This document shows, piece after piece, positions 17,544 through 30,100 of a stretch of DNA of 40,308 bases. The stretch's first letter is position 1. Each line of letters begins with the position of its first letter. A model generated the notes under the pieces. That model did not search any database. It was not told the origin of the DNA and saw only the letters and a list, made by a program, of their open reading frames with translations. Where the stretch lies: contig CALCGO010000136.1 in the NCBI GenBank assembly GCA_937901055.1, forward strand, positions 1 to 40,308. The letters run 5' to 3'. A program made the position numbers and the translations under genes. The DNA comes from an uncultured Rhodobacterales bacterium (GTDB lineage: Bacteria; Pseudomonadota; Alphaproteobacteria; Rhodobacterales; Rhodobacteraceae).

Positions 17544-17999
17544 GTGCTTAAAATTCTTGTTAGTTCATGCTTGCTCGGTAAGCCTGTGCGATATGATGCG
17601 AAAGCCAAGACATTCGAAAGTGATATACTGGCGTTATGGCAATCAGAAGGCCGTTTAGTTTCGATGTGCCCAGAAATGTTAGGGGGTTTGCCAACACCGC
17701 GACCTCCTGCGGAAATTACGGGTGTTTCCAAAATTGTGGACGATACCGGTACGAATGTTACAGCGCCATTTTTGCTTGGGGCCAAGCGGGCACTAGAAAT
17801 TGCAAAAACAAGCGGCTGTAGTTTCGCATTGCTTACAGATGGAAGCCCTTCGAGCGGGTCGAGTTATATTTATGATGGCACATTGTCTGATCAACGGATT
17901 GATGGACAAGGCGTCGTTACTGCTTTGTTGCGAAAACACGGAATTCAGGTTTTTTCACCAACTCAAATTGACAGATTGGCGCAAATCATTCGGGCTTAA
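17544..17999 (+). CDS. DUF523 family protein
   Basis: This 151-aa protein matches the DUF523 pattern: [15 protein letters not shown] with the conserved Sx[22 protein letters not shown], and [21 protein letters not shown]. The conserved cysteines (in SSCLLG, MCPE and GCSF) suggest metal or cofactor binding, but the family has no established function. The start is GTG, 2 nt after the marR stop. Its 3' end overlaps that of convergent ubiG by 14 nt. Confidence 0.85.
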   Translation: MLKILVSSCLLGKPVRYDAKAKTFESDILALWQSEGRLVSMCPEMLGGLPTPRPPAEITGVSKIVDDTGTNVTAPFLLGAKRALEIAKTSGCSFALLTDGSPSSGSSYIYDGTLSDQRIDGQGVVTALLRKHGIQVFSPTQIDRLAQIIRA

Positions 18000-18738
18000 T
18001 GCTAGCCGTTACGTAATTCACTGACAAATCCTGATCCGAGATTGACCATGACCACAGCAGTGGATTGAAGACGAATCCCTTGCGGTCAACGGGCTTTAGA
18101 CCTGCGTTGGCAATCAGTTCAAACAACTCGTCCGGTGTGATGAATTTGTGCCATTCGTGTGTGCCGCGCGGAAGCCACCGCATAATCACCTCTGCACCGA
18201 TAATCGCAGCCATATAACTTTTGGGATTCCGGTTTAAGGTCGAACACAGCATCAATCCACCGGGTTTAAGCAACTGACGACAAGCGGTTAGATAGGCCAG
18301 TGGATCGGCCACGTGCTCGATTACTTCCATATTTAACACGATGTCGAATTGTTCGCCGGCCTCGGCTAACGCCTCTGCTGTTACGTGGCGATAATCAATG
18401 TCGAGCTCGGATTGTTCGGCATGAAGCTGCGCTATAGGGATATTTCCTGCTGCGGCATCCGCCCCAACGACGGTTGCACCAAGACGGGCCATAGGCTCGG
18501 AGAGCAACCCGCCACCACAGCCGATATCTAGCAATCGTAACCCGTCAAACGGGCGAAGTGAATTCGGGTCACGACCGAATTCTGCGCAAATCTGTTGCAC
18601 GATGTATTCCAGACGGATCGGGTTCATCTCGTGCAAGGGCTTAAACTTTCCCTTCGGGTCCCACCATTCGGCAGCCATGGCTTCAAACTTCGCGACCTCG
18701 GCCGGATCGACTGTAACAGTTGTTTGCGTTGCACTCAT
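17986..18738 (-). CDS. ubiG: Ubiquinone biosynthesis O-methyltransferase UbiG
   Basis: UbiG carries out both O-methylation steps of ubiquinone synthesis. The 250-aa protein has the family N-terminus ([33 protein letters not shown]), the SAM loop [30 protein letters not shown], and [14 protein letters not shown] near the C-terminus. Length and motifs are normal. It stands alone on the minus strand, with a 48-bp gap to the divergent proline iminopeptidase gene. Confidence 0.96.
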   Translation of the reverse strand: MSATQTTVTVDPAEVAKFEAMAAEWWDPKGKFKPLHEMNPIRLEYIVQQICAEFGRDPNSLRPFDGLRLLDIGCGGGLLSEPMARLGATVVGADAAAGNIPIAQLHAEQSELDIDYRHVTAEALAEAGEQFDIVLNMEVIEHVADPLAYLTACRQLLKPGGLMLCSTLNRNPKSYMAAIIGAEVIMRWLPRGTHEWHKFITPDELFELIANAGLKPVDRKGFVFNPLLWSWSISDQDLSVNYVTASIKPE

Positions 18739-18786
18739 CTTTTCTACCTGCCATGTTGGGACGAATGATTAACTAATAGAGCATAT

Positions 18787-19754
18787 ATGCTGGAACATGC
18801 GAGCCATAAAGACGAGCAACCTCGTCGCAGCCTTTACCCTGCCCGCGATGCGTTTCACACGCAAACGCTGGAAGTGTCGGGTGGGCACACGATCTACATA
18901 GAACAATCTGGGCGCGAAGACGGTGAACCAGTAGTCGTTTTGCATGGCGGTCCAGGTGGTGGGTGCAGCCCTTCGATGCGACGCTTTTTTGACCCCGATC
19001 GCTATCGCGTTATCCTGTTTGATCAGCGTGGGTGTGGCCGCTCGACACCATATGCCAGCGTTGAAAATAACACGACATGGGATTTGGTCGAGGATATCGA
19101 GGCGATCCGAGAAACCCTCGACATTTCCAACTGGATTGTTTTCGGCGGTTCATGGGGCGCGACGCTGTCCCTGCTTTATGCGCAAGCGCACCCCACACGG
19201 GTTAACGCGTTGGTATTACGCGGTATTTTCACCATGACACAGGCAGAGCTGGATTGGTTTTATGGCGGCGGCGCTGGGCAGTTCTGGCCAGAAGCATGGG
19301 CATTGTTTTCGAACATGGTACCACCAGACGAGCGCCACGACTTGATTGCGGCTTATCGTAAACGTCTTTTCGGGAAGATAGACGCAGATGTCATCAAGTT
19401 CGCGCGCGCGTGGGCGGCATGGGAAAACACGCTAGCGACGCTCGATTCCAAGGGGCATGGCGGCCGAGTACCGGCCCACTATGCCAAGGCGTTTTCCCTG
19501 ATAGAAAATCACTATTTCACTTACAAAGGATTTTTGCGCGAAGACCGACAGATTTTTGCAGACATGGACAAGATTAGAAATATTCCCGGGTACATTGTTC
19601 AGGGCCGATACGACATGATTTGTCCCCCGCACACCGCGCATGAATTGCATAAACGGTGGCCAAAATCCAAATTGCGATTGGTCAGGGCGGGTCACGCGAT
19701 GTCAGAACCCGCAATTGCTGCTGAACTGGTCGGCATCATGAACGAGATGGACTA

Positions 19755-19755
<1 letters not shown>
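18787..19755 (+). CDS. pip: Proline iminopeptidase (alpha/beta hydrolase, S33)
   Basis: This enzyme removes N-terminal proline from peptides in the cytoplasm. The 322-aa protein shows the oxyanion region VVLHGGPGGGCSPSMRRFFD, VILFDQRGCGRSTP, the nucleophile elbow GGSWG with the catalytic serine, the aspartate in GRYDMICPP, and the histidine in RAGHAMSEP. The start ATG at 18787 gives MLEHASHKDEQPRRSLYP. Coupled to the next gene by TAATG. Confidence 0.93.
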
Positions 19756-22477
<2,722 letters not shown>

Positions 22478-22499
22478 TCACGGGCGACCCGACGGCAAG

Positions 22500-23249
22500 C
22501 TAAAGCGCACCAAGTCCACCGTCGATTGCGATGCTTTGGCCTGTGGTAAAACTGTTTGCAGGATCGGCGGCCCACAATATGGCTTGAACAACCTCGTTAA
22601 CCGTAGCCAACCGACGCATAGGAACGCCACGTGTCATGTGTGCTTCGACTTCTGGGTCGTCGACGGCCTCACCTGCCATCGCAGTGGCAGCGAAGCTGGG
22701 ACAAATTGCGTTAACCCGGATACCTTTGCGCGCATATTCTAGTGCGGCGGCGCGGGTAAGACCAACGACACCGTGTTTTGAGGCGCCATAGATCGAAAGC
22801 CATGGTGCGCCACCCAAGCCAGCGACCGATGCGAGGTTAACAATCGCGCAACTCTCTCCGGTTTTGGCGAATTGCGCCTCCATAGTGGGGAGTTGCGCTT
22901 GCAGCGCCCAAAATACGCCCAAAAGGTTAACATCTACAACTTTGCGACATTCCGCTTCGGTTAGATGGGGAATTTTGGCTGGGGTATGAACGATGCCTGC
23001 GTTGTTGATTGCGATGTCGAGCGAACCAAAGGTATCAACCGCAAGCTCAACCAACTCTTTACTATATGCTGGGTCGCTTACATCACCGACGAGTTTAACA
23101 ACATCCCCGAGCAAGCCCACACCAAGACCTTCCGCCGAAATATCGCCAAGCACCAGATTCGCCTCTGCGTCCGAAAACAGTTTAGCCGCAGCCGCGCCAA
23201 AGCCAGCAGAGGCGCCAGTAATCAGTACCGTTTTACCAGCAAAACTCAT
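22500..23249 (-). CDS. Short-chain dehydrogenase/reductase (SDR), first of pair
   Basis: This 249-aa classical SDR has the nucleotide-binding TGASAGFG loop (residues 11-18), NNAGIVH, the catalytic Ser-Tyr-Lys (NLASVAG, then YGASK), and the C-terminal GQSIAIDGGLGAL. An acidic residue after the second strand (GDIS) suggests NAD preference. It overlaps the upstream SDR by 4 nt (ATGA) and is followed after 70 nt by fadH. The family covers many alcohols and 3-hydroxyacyl compounds; with fadH next door an acyl-CoA substrate is plausible. Confidence 0.88.
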   Translation of the reverse strand: MSFAGKTVLITGASAGFGAAAAKLFSDAEANLVLGDISAEGLGVGLLGDVVKLVGDVSDPAYSKELVELAVDTFGSLDIAINNAGIVHTPAKIPHLTEAECRKVVDVNLLGVFWALQAQLPTMEAQFAKTGESCAIVNLASVAGLGGAPWLSIYGASKHGVVGLTRAAALEYARKGIRVNAICPSFAATAMAGEAVDDPEVEAHMTRGVPMRRLATVNEVVQAILWAADPANSFTTGQSIAIDGGLGAL

Positions 23250-24070
23250 GACATAGCGTTCGCGAACAGGTTTTCGGCGGCTTGAACGTTCATACCACCA
23301 TCAAGCGGGATGATTGCGCCGGAAGTGTAAGCGCCTCCGCGCCCGCATAAAAATAGCGTAGCACCAGCAATGTCCTCGGGCGTTCCAACGCGGCCAATAG
23401 GGACATTAGCACCAACTTTTGACTGGCCTTCATCGCTTCCGATTGCGAAGGCAGTCATTTTGGAAGGAAATGGACCGGGCGCAAAAGCGTTTACCGTTAT
23501 GTTCTTTGATGCCAGTTCCATAGCAAGGATCTTGGTTAGGTGGTGCACAGCACTTTTGGAAACGGCGTAGGAATAGGCTCCCTCCGCCAAAGGGATGGTT
23601 CCCATCACCGAGCCAATGTTAATAATTCGTGAAGGGTCACCATCGGTGGATGCGGTTTTCAACAAGCTGGTAAGGTTTCGCGTCAATGTAAACATGCCAG
23701 CGACGTTAATATTCATCACCTTTTCCCAAGCCTTATGCGGGAAAGAGTCATAGGGCTCCCCCCAAGTGATGCCTGCATTGTTCACCAGTATATCCAGCTT
23801 GCCGGTGCGGGCTTTGAAGTTGGCGGTCAATTCTTCAATGGCGGCTTCGGAGCCGACATCGCCTGCAAAACCGTCGGCTGATCCATCTGCACCCAAAGCG
23901 TTCAATTCAGCCGCGACGGCTTCACAAGCTTCACCCTTGCGGCTAGCGATCAGAACGCGCGCGCCGCCTTGGACCAATGCTTCGGCAATCATCCGGCCGA
24001 TGCCCGTCGCGCCACCTGTTACCAGCGCCGTTTTACCGGAAACACCGAAAATACTATTAAGATACGCCAT
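23246..24070 (-). CDS. Short-chain dehydrogenase/reductase (SDR), second of pair
   Basis: This 274-aa classical SDR has TGGATGIGR (18-26), a basic residue after the second strand (IASRK) suggesting NADP, NNAGITW, INIGSVMG and YAVSK as catalytic residues, and SGAIIPLDGGM near the end. It is the first gene of SDR-SDR-fadH on the minus strand, with GGAGAG before the ATG. Insertions around TASTDGD recall gluconate 5-dehydrogenase and rhamnolipid-synthesis SDRs; the true substrate is unknown. Confidence 0.88.
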   Translation of the reverse strand: MAYLNSIFGVSGKTALVTGGATGIGRMIAEALVQGGARVLIASRKGEACEAVAAELNALGADGSADGFAGDVGSEAAIEELTANFKARTGKLDILVNNAGITWGEPYDSFPHKAWEKVMNINVAGMFTLTRNLTSLLKTASTDGDPSRIINIGSVMGTIPLAEGAYSYAVSKSAVHHLTKILAMELASKNITVNAFAPGPFPSKMTAFAIGSDEGQSKVGANVPIGRVGTPEDIAGATLFLCGRGGAYTSGAIIPLDGGMNVQAAENLFANAMS

Positions 24071-24116
24071 TATTCTCTCCTGAAAAGCTTTGAGAGAGAC
24101 TGCCTAATAGGCCGTC

Positions 24117-24138
24117 GCAAAGCAATTGCAAACGTTGC
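24117..24138. promoter_or_regulatory. TTGC/GCAA repeat element in a divergent promoter region
   Basis: Between the SDR operon and the small membrane protein gene, the elements GCAA-a-GCAA (24117-24125) and TTGC-aaacg-TTGC (24126-24138) form an imperfect inverted repeat around GCAATTGC. It is about 50 bp before the SDR start, where an operator could sit. No regulator is assigned. Confidence 0.25.
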
Positions 24139-24240
24139 GTCCAGTCCGTTCAAATAAACCTTTAGGAGATTTTTCCGTTTTGCCGTATGTTTGGCGCGGG
24201 GCAAAAAAGTGACTAGAAACTAACACATAGGGGTTTGGAT

Positions 24241-24498
24241 ATGCTCTACTTTCTAATTAGCGCAATATGCGGAATTGGCGGCGGGATATTTTCGTCACAG
24301 TTTTTCAAGGAGTATTCGTTAGGTATAATTGGTAATCTGGTTACCGGATTTCTCGGTGGTGTTGCGACACATACGATTATTGTGTTGGTGGTGGGCGGAA
24401 CGGCCTTTTCACTAGCCATCGTCGGTGGATTTATTGGCGGCGTAATAGTTCGCGTCGCGTTTTCGATTATTCGTCAACGCATGTCGCCAGATTCCTAA
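24241..24498 (+). CDS. Small membrane protein, weakly GlsB/YeaQ-like
   Basis: This 85-aa protein is almost entirely hydrophobic, with three segments rich in glycine: an N-terminal helix ([15 protein letters not shown]), [20 protein letters not shown], and [19 protein letters not shown]. The GN-x-x-x-G-x-x-GG pattern resembles the GlsB/YeaQ/YmgE transglycosylase-associated family, but the match is weak. ATG at 24241 follows AGGGG at 7 nt, better than the TTG two codons earlier. It is single-gene, and its stop overlaps that of convergent dapB. Confidence 0.65.
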   Translation: MLYFLISAICGIGGGIFSSQFFKEYSLGIIGNLVTGFLGGVATHTIIVLVVGGTAFSLAIVGGFIGGVIVRVAFSIIRQRMSPDS

Positions 24499-25307
24499 TT
24501 TAGGCCAAGCACATCCAGCATAGTGTATTCGCCCGGTTTTTGTGACTGGCCCCAAATGGCCGCCTTAATTGCACCGCGTGCGAACAGCATTCTATCGCTG
24601 GCGATATGGCGCAAGATAATGCGTTCACCTTCGCCGGCGAAAATCACATCGTGTTCGCCAACAACATCGCCGCCGCGAAGCGAAACAAAACCGATGTCGC
24701 CGCGTTTGCGGGCACCGGTTTCGCCGTCTCGACCACGGTCTGAAACATCGGCCAAATCAACACCGCGCCCCTCAGCGGCGGCTTCGCCAAGCATTAAGGC
24801 AGTGCCAGAGGGGGCGTCGACCTTGTGGTGATGATGCATTTCAACGATCTCGATGTCGAAATCCATATCGAGGGCCGCCGCAACTTTGCGCGTTAGGACC
24901 GTTAACAAATTCACACCAAGGCTCATATTGCCGGCCCGTACCACAATCGCATGTCGCGCGGCTGCAGCGATTTTGGCAAGGTGGCTGTCTTCGAGGCCGG
25001 TCGTGCCAATCACGTGGGTAATCCGTGCCTGTGCCGCCAATTCAGAATGTAGAACCGTAGCTTTGGGAGAGGTGAAATCAACGACGGCTTGGGAGTGTGC
25101 CAGAACCTCCAACGGATCATCCGAAACAGTGATGCCGTTGGCCGCGCCGCCTAGGCACTCGCCAAGGTCGCGGTCGATCCAGTCGTGTCCAGCGCGCTCG
25201 GTCACGCCTGCTAGATGCGCATTTTCGTTTTCTTCGATGGCTTGGATTAGCATACGGCCCATACGGCCCGATGCGCCCATCACTGCAATGCCTGTAGTTT
25301 TGCTCAT
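24495..25307 (-). CDS. dapB: 4-hydroxy-tetrahydrodipicolinate reductase
   Basis: DapB catalyses the NAD(P)H reduction step of the diaminopimelate/lysine pathway. From the ATG at 25307 it is 270 aa with the normal fold: nucleotide loop VMGASGRMG (9-17), GTTG, the signature [15 protein letters not shown] with catalytic His and Lys, and [11 protein letters not shown] at the end. GAGGG lies 5 nt upstream of this ATG. The frame is open to 25520, but the extra residues are unlike the family and would run into the rbfA region. Divergent from rbfA by 102 bp. Confidence 0.95.
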   Translation of the reverse strand: MSKTTGIAVMGASGRMGRMLIQAIEENENAHLAGVTERAGHDWIDRDLGECLGGAANGITVSDDPLEVLAHSQAVVDFTSPKATVLHSELAAQARITHVIGTTGLEDSHLAKIAAAARHAIVVRAGNMSLGVNLLTVLTRKVAAALDMDFDIEIVEMHHHHKVDAPSGTALMLGEAAAEGRGVDLADVSDRGRDGETGARKRGDIGFVSLRGGDVVGEHDVIFAGEGERIILRHIASDRMLFARGAIKAAIWGQSQKPGEYTMLDVLGLN

Positions 25308-25409
25308 TTCGGCCCTCATTAGCTGTTTGTTGACAGGTTTAGCCTTCAATTCACGCAAAGCAAAGGGGGGATGGCTTGACTTAGGCGCAATCTGGGGGGA
25401 ATAGGGGCC

Positions 25410-25823
25410 ATGGCAAAGAAAAGATTCAACGCGGGCGCAGGCCCATCCCAACGACAGCTTCGCGTAGGCGAGCTGATCCGGCGCAAACTTTCCGACATTA
25501 TGTTGCGGGGCGAACTGCATGATGCGGAATTAGCACATGTGTCAGTCACCATTGGCGAGGTGCGTGTTTCACCAGATCTGCGTAACGCCATCGTTTTCGC
25601 GCTTCCGCTGGGCGGAATTAATACGGACACCGTAGTAGATGCGCTTAACCGCAATCAAGGCGAGCTTCGCCATTTGGTTACCAAAGGGTTAAAGCTGAAA
25701 CATGCCCCTGAGCTGAAATTTCTGGCGGACCGCAGTTTCGATCAAATCGAAGCAACCAACAAATTGCTGGATTCGCCAGCGGTGCGCCGCGACCTTGATC
25801 GTGATGAAGATGAAGGCGAATAA
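25410..25823 (+). CDS. rbfA: 30S ribosome-binding factor A
   Basis: RbfA helps mature the 5' end of 16S rRNA in the 30S subunit and counters cold stress. The 137-aa protein begins [31 protein letters not shown]-type and has the KH-like core [39 protein letters not shown]. It is usually next to truB; here a sulfotransferase-like gene is inserted between them. Confidence 0.95.
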   Translation: MAKKRFNAGAGPSQRQLRVGELIRRKLSDIMLRGELHDAELAHVSVTIGEVRVSPDLRNAIVFALPLGGINTDTVVDALNRNQGELRHLVTKGLKLKHAPELKFLADRSFDQIEATNKLLDSPAVRRDLDRDEDEGE

Positions 25824-25829
25824 GCTGAT

Positions 25830-27342
25830 ATGATTAAGGGACTACTGCAAAAGTTCCGAAAGCCGAAAGCACGGACTCAAGCGCAGCGGATGCTGACATT
25901 GCGAAGCGCGCCGGTTTACTACTTGCCGGTTACAAAAAGCGGCAGCACATACCTGAAGAATCTATTCTACTATCTCGACCATTTGGGCGAACACGCGTCG
26001 GGGATTGATATACACTCAAACGCTGACGACTTGGTGCGCGCGAAAACGGGTGATGAGGAATCCATTCGTCACAGCCCGCATGCTTTTGCAGTTTTACGTG
26101 ACCCGATAGACCGGTTTTTGTCATTGTACTTTGACAAAATTTACGGCGATGGCCCGAACAACTTTGCAGACGTTCGTGGGTATCTAGCACAAGAAATTGA
26201 TCTAAATTTGACGCGTGGCATTACCGTTGACGCGCATCGCGATAATTGTATCAGGTTTATCGACTGGCTAGCGTTGAGCCTGTCTTTCAAAACCGATTTG
26301 TCCGTTAATCCTCATTGGCGACGGCAATCAAACCGATTGAAAAGAGTGGATACATTAGACCTTACGCACCTCACGCTGGACGGTCTGGATTGGCAGCTGC
26401 CGTTACTGTTGGGTGACATCGTGCCAAACATCAAACAAGCTATGATAGCAGTTAAGGCAGACAACCGGACGGAGAAACCTTTTACCCGGGCGGAAATTAT
26501 GGATGCGACGTTGTTGGGGAAGATAGAAGCAGTATATTCCACAGACAGGAAGCTTTATGAGCAAGCATCACGCAAATGGCAACCGTGGTTAGACGACCAC
26601 CCCGAAGTCGGCGAAGGCGAAACAATCCGGTGTTTCACAGCGACGGAACAGCCGATCAATTGTGTAGCGATTTCCAAGGTTGGCCGGACGTATCTGAGGA
26701 ACCTTTTGCATATTCTGGAACACGATAAAGAATATCACGACCCGCTGAAAATCCACACAAAAGGCGCTTCCTCAAATAGTGAATTGACCAAATCCGAAGC
26801 CGCGAATGAAATTTCCTTTTTTGTTATCCGGGACCCGGTCGAAAGATTTTTTTCGCTGTACTTCGATAAAATATACGGCACTGGGGGAACATTCATTTCC
26901 ATGGATTACGAAGCGTTTGGTGGAGCATCGAGGGTTTGTTAACGAAGGCAATCTTACACTAGAGCAACATCGAGCGAATAGTCTGGCCTTATTGGGGTAT
27001 ATAAATCGCAAGTTCAAAACCGAGGCTTTGCAGGACATTAACTCGCACTGGACTCCACAGGTTGAGGCGGCAAAAAAAGCAATTCGGTTTGGCTTGCGGC
27101 CATTGCTACTAGAGAACTTGGAAGAACAGCTGCTGTTTATTGCCGATGGACGCATCGAAGGGTTGGGAAATGCGATGCAAGAGCTACCACATCGAAATAA
27201 CTCGCCAAAACCATTCTCGAGCAAAGAAATCCTGACTCCCGAAATCGCCCAAAAAATATCTGACCTTTATAGCGATGACCAAGCGCTGTATGAGCGGGTT
27301 AAAACGGCCTGGAACGCAACCGGGCAACCTCCAAAACTGTAG
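25830..27342 (+). pseudogene. Tandem two-domain sulfotransferase-like gene, frameshifted
   Basis: Two related P-loop sulfotransferase-like domains lie in one gene. Domain 1 has KSGSTYL (36-42), like the PAPS 5'-phosphate loop, and RDPIDRFLSLYFDKIYG (90-106), like the 3'-phosphate site. Domain 2 repeats both as KVGRTYL (283-289) and RDPVERFFSLYFDKIYG (334-350). The first frame stops at 26942; the rest of domain 2 continues to 27342 in the +1 frame. Removing one G from the G5 run at 26883-26887 rejoins them into about 503 aa, and the repaired domain 2 then aligns without gaps over 35 residues with domain 1 (GDGPNNF/GTGEHSF through AHRDN/QHRAN). No signal peptide is seen. It may be a sequencing error or a true lesion. 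Substrate unknown. Confidence 0.75.
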
Positions 27343-27349
27343 GAATATC

Positions 27350-28261
27350 ATGGCAAGACGTAAAAAAGGCCGCGCGATAAGTGGATGGCTGATTGTGGAT
27401 AAACCGCTCGGCGTAACGTCGAGTGCTGTTGTGAACAAAGCTAAATGGGCGTTCGACGCGCAAAAAGCCGGGCACGCTGGAACGCTTGACCCTGAAGCAA
27501 CGGGTGTGTTGGCGATTGCTTTTGGCGAAGCGACAAAGACGGTGCCATATGTGACAGATTCCATGAAAGCTTACCGGTTTACCGTGCGTTTGGGCCAAGC
27601 TACGAACACGGATGACGGTGAGGGCGAGGTGATTAGCGAAAGCGACAAGCGTCCGAAGGCCGATGAAATTCGTGCAGCGTTGTCAGATTTCACCGGCGAC
27701 ATAATGCAAGTTCCCCCACAGTACTCTGCCGTGAAAGTAGACGGTGAACGCGCATATAAACGTGCACGTGACGGTGAGGAGATGGAACTGGCCGCGCGTC
27801 CGCTGCTAGTGGAATCGCTCGAGCTTATCGAAATTCCAGATGCGGATCACGCGGTACTTGAGATGACCTGCGGCAAGGGCGGTTATGTGCGATCTATCGC
27901 GCGAGATTTGGGCCAGGCGCTGGGCTGTTTCGGCCATGTTGTGCAGTTGCGCCGTGTTTGGGCGGGGCCGTTTGAAGTGTCCGACGGTATCTCGTTTGAG
28001 GTGCTGGATAAGATGGCAAAGGATCGCAAGCTCGATGATTTTTTGCTCCCGCTTGAAGCCGGCCTTCATGATTTGCATGAACTGGCCTGCACGCCGGAAG
28101 GAGCCGCAAAATTACGCAATGGCAACCCCGGCATGGTGATAGCGTCTGATGTGGAATACGGAGAGGAATGCTGGACCTCGTTAAACGGCGTTCCGGTTGC
28201 AATCGGGGTTTACAAAAGCGGCGAATTGCATCCAAATCGGGTTTTCGTACTAGGGGAATAA
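27350..28261 (+). CDS. truB: tRNA pseudouridine55 synthase TruB
   Basis: TruB isomerises U55 in the T-loop of tRNAs to pseudouridine. From the ATG at 27350, with AGGAA 4-5 nt upstream, it is 303 aa. Seen: [11 protein letters not shown], the catalytic [14 protein letters not shown] (Asp at 47), [19 protein letters not shown], and [15 protein letters not shown]. The frame extends upstream to 27275 inside the sulfotransferase-like gene, without family support. Normally follows rbfA directly. Confidence 0.95.
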   Translation: MARRKKGRAISGWLIVDKPLGVTSSAVVNKAKWAFDAQKAGHAGTLDPEATGVLAIAFGEATKTVPYVTDSMKAYRFTVRLGQATNTDDGEGEVISESDKRPKADEIRAALSDFTGDIMQVPPQYSAVKVDGERAYKRARDGEEMELAARPLLVESLELIEIPDADHAVLEMTCGKGGYVRSIARDLGQALGCFGHVVQLRRVWAGPFEVSDGISFEVLDKMAKDRKLDDFLLPLEAGLHDLHELACTPEGAAKLRNGNPGMVIASDVEYGEECWTSLNGVPVAIGVYKSGELHPNRVFVLGE

Positions 28262-28262
28262 A

Positions 28263-28964
28263 ATGGCAGATCGTGTAAATCACCTAGGCCAGCGAATTGG
28301 CGAAGGTGTTGTTTGGACGGGCGCCAAGACGCCTCCACGGTCCAACATGGATGGCAAGTATTGCCGGCTGGAACCAATTAGCATTGACCGCCATGCGGCA
28401 GATTTGTTTGAGGCTTTCTCAGCCGACGAAACGGGCGGCATCTGGACATATCTATTCACCGACCCGTTTGAAACAGAAGCCGACTTGCGTGCATGGATGA
28501 GCAATGCTTGTCTGGGCGATGACCCGTTGTTTCACGCGGTCATCGACAAGCAAACGAATAAGGCGGTAGGCCTTGCCACGTTCATGCGTATTGATCCGGT
28601 CATGGGTGTGATTGAGGTGGGAAATATCAACTTCTCCCCCGCACTCCAACGCACGCCCGCCGCGACCGAAGCGATGTTCCTGATGATGCAGCGCGCTTTC
28701 AATGAACTGGGTTATCGCCGTTACGAGTGGAAATGTGACAACCTGAACGCGCCTTCGCATAAGGCGGCGAAACGGCTTGGCTTCACTTATGAGGGGTTGT
28801 TCCGTCAAGCGTTGGTTTACAAGGGCCGCAATCGCGATACAGCATGGTTCTCGATTATCGATTCTGAATGGCCAGCGCTAGAGAAGGCGTTCAAAGGTTG
28901 GTTGTCCGAAGGGAATTTCGACAGGTTCGGTAATCAGGTGCAAAAATTGGAAAAATTCCGATAA
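28263..28964 (+). CDS. GNAT-family N-acetyltransferase (RimJ/RimL-like)
   Basis: This 233-aa protein has the GNAT core: RLEPISIDRHAADLFEAF, VGLATFMRIDPVMGVIEVG, YEWKCDNLNAPSHKAAKRLGF (motif B/acetyl-CoA region), and FEGLFRQ-like YEGLFRQALVYKGRNRDT. This layout is common in RimJ/RimL-type proteins that acetylate an N-terminal or small-molecule amine. It starts one base after the truB stop region. Its stop codon falls inside the first operator-like repeat of the next gene. Confidence 0.85.
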   Translation: MADRVNHLGQRIGEGVVWTGAKTPPRSNMDGKYCRLEPISIDRHAADLFEAFSADETGGIWTYLFTDPFETEADLRAWMSNACLGDDPLFHAVIDKQTNKAVGLATFMRIDPVMGVIEVGNINFSPALQRTPAATEAMFLMMQRAFNELGYRRYEWKCDNLNAPSHKAAKRLGFTYEGLFRQALVYKGRNRDTAWFSIIDSEWPALEKAFKGWLSEGNFDRFGNQVQKLEKFR

Positions 28965-29004
28965 ATATCTGGACGAATCGTGTTTATTCCGGATAAATAC
29001 CGGA
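28955..29004. promoter_or_regulatory. Tandem operator-like repeats before the Lrp-type regulator
   Basis: ATTCCGATAAATATCTGGA (28955-28973) and ATTCCGGATAAATACCGGA (28986-29004) are near-identical copies 31 bp apart, three helical turns. Each is a dyad around an AT core; the second is perfect, TCCGG-N7-CCGGA (28988-29004), and ends one base before the regulator ATG. Binding there would block both promoter and ribosome access. Autoregulation is typical of the Lrp/AsnC family. Confidence 0.6.
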
Positions 29005-29005
29005 T

Positions 29006-29464
29006 ATGGATAACATTGATCGAAATATCGCCAAAATACTTCAGAAAGATGGCCGGACTCCTAGCTCGGAGATTGCCGAAGCAGTCGGCACCTCCGTGTC
29101 TACGGCGAACGAGCGGGTTCGACGGCTCGTTTCTACCGAGAATATCACGGCCACACGTGCAATTCTTAACCCTGACGCATTGGGCGCAAGCCTGTGTGCT
29201 TTCATCTTGGTTGATATGGATTACACGGGCGAGGCAGCAGCAAAAGCCCATCTCGCTCAACGCCCAGAGGTAATGGAATTGCATCATGTCAGCGGCGGGC
29301 ATTCTTACCTTGTTAAGGTTCGGGTTGCCGACACCGCAGCAATGCAACGATTTTTGCAGATGGAGTTGAAGCCGCTAAAGGCGGTCACCCACACAGAGAC
29401 CCTGATTGTGCTGGAAACCGCTAAAGAGACGACAGAAATTCTGATATCTGACAAAGCCAAATGA
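29006..29464 (+). CDS. Lrp/AsnC-family transcriptional regulator
   Basis: This 152-aa protein has an N-terminal helix-turn-helix (MDNIDRNIAKILQKDGRTPS, EIAEAVGTSVSTANERVRRL) and a C-terminal RAM ligand-sensing domain with VMELHHVSGGHSYLVKV. Such proteins respond to amino acids as octamers or dimers. It overlaps the LysE-type exporter gene by 4 nt (ATGA), so the pair probably senses and exports the same amino acid, as known for Lrp-LysE-type pairs. Tandem repeats sit directly upstream. Confidence 0.92.
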   Translation: MDNIDRNIAKILQKDGRTPSSEIAEAVGTSVSTANERVRRLVSTENITATRAILNPDALGASLCAFILVDMDYTGEAAAKAHLAQRPEVMELHHVSGGHSYLVKVRVADTAAMQRFLQMELKPLKAVTHTETLIVLETAKETTEILISDKAK

Positions 29465-30047
29465 TAGAGGCGCTATTGACAGGAATTGGCGTCGGCTTGG
29501 CCGTGGCTGCACCTGTCGGCCCGATCGGTATTCTGTGTATCCGCCGAACTCTAACCGAAGGCCGCGCCCAAGGGTTGGCGACTGGTTTCGGCGCGGCGAG
29601 TGCCGATTCTGTTTACGGTGTAGTTGCCGCAACGGGCCTTGCGGTCTCCGGCGTTCTGGTCAGCCATGCAGATATACTGCGCGTTGGTGGGGGTGCGTTA
29701 ATCGCCATACTCGGGATCTCGTCGTTGCGCACGTTTTTCTAAATCGCGCCACCGTTGAAATCGATGCAGGCAGCCGTGATCTTTTCGGGGCGTTTTTAAC
29801 GACCTTCGCCCTGACGTTAGGCAATCCAATGACAATATTGGCGTTCATCGGGCTGATAGCAGGTTTGGGCGCCGCCATCGACAACCCACTGGCCCCGTAT
29901 CTACTGGTCGTGGGTGTTTTCATCGAGTCGGCTGCTTGGTGGCTGTTTTTGGTGCATGTAGCACTGGTAGTGAAAACCCGCCTTTCACCGTCAGTCACAC
30001 GGTGGCTGGACTTGGTGTCCGGCAGTGTCTTGGTGATTTGGGGTTAG
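29461..30047 (+). pseudogene. LysE/RhtB-type amino acid exporter, frameshifted
   Basis: The first 93 codons encode a LysE-type start (MIEALLTGIGVGLAVAAPVG, PIGILCIRRTL with the family's P-G-P-like motif) and end in a stop at 29740-29742. The second half continues one frame over to 30047 with FGAFLTTFALTLGNPMTILAF and further helices. One extra T in the T5 run at 29734-29738 would join them into a normal protein of 195 aa. Thus the gene carries a single-base deletion or the assembly does. It is translationally coupled to the Lrp-type regulator. Confidence 0.8.
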
Positions 30048-30100
30048 TGGATCGTGTTTGCCTAATTGCCAAGCGCATCGGTTTCTGCCATGCAAACCGG

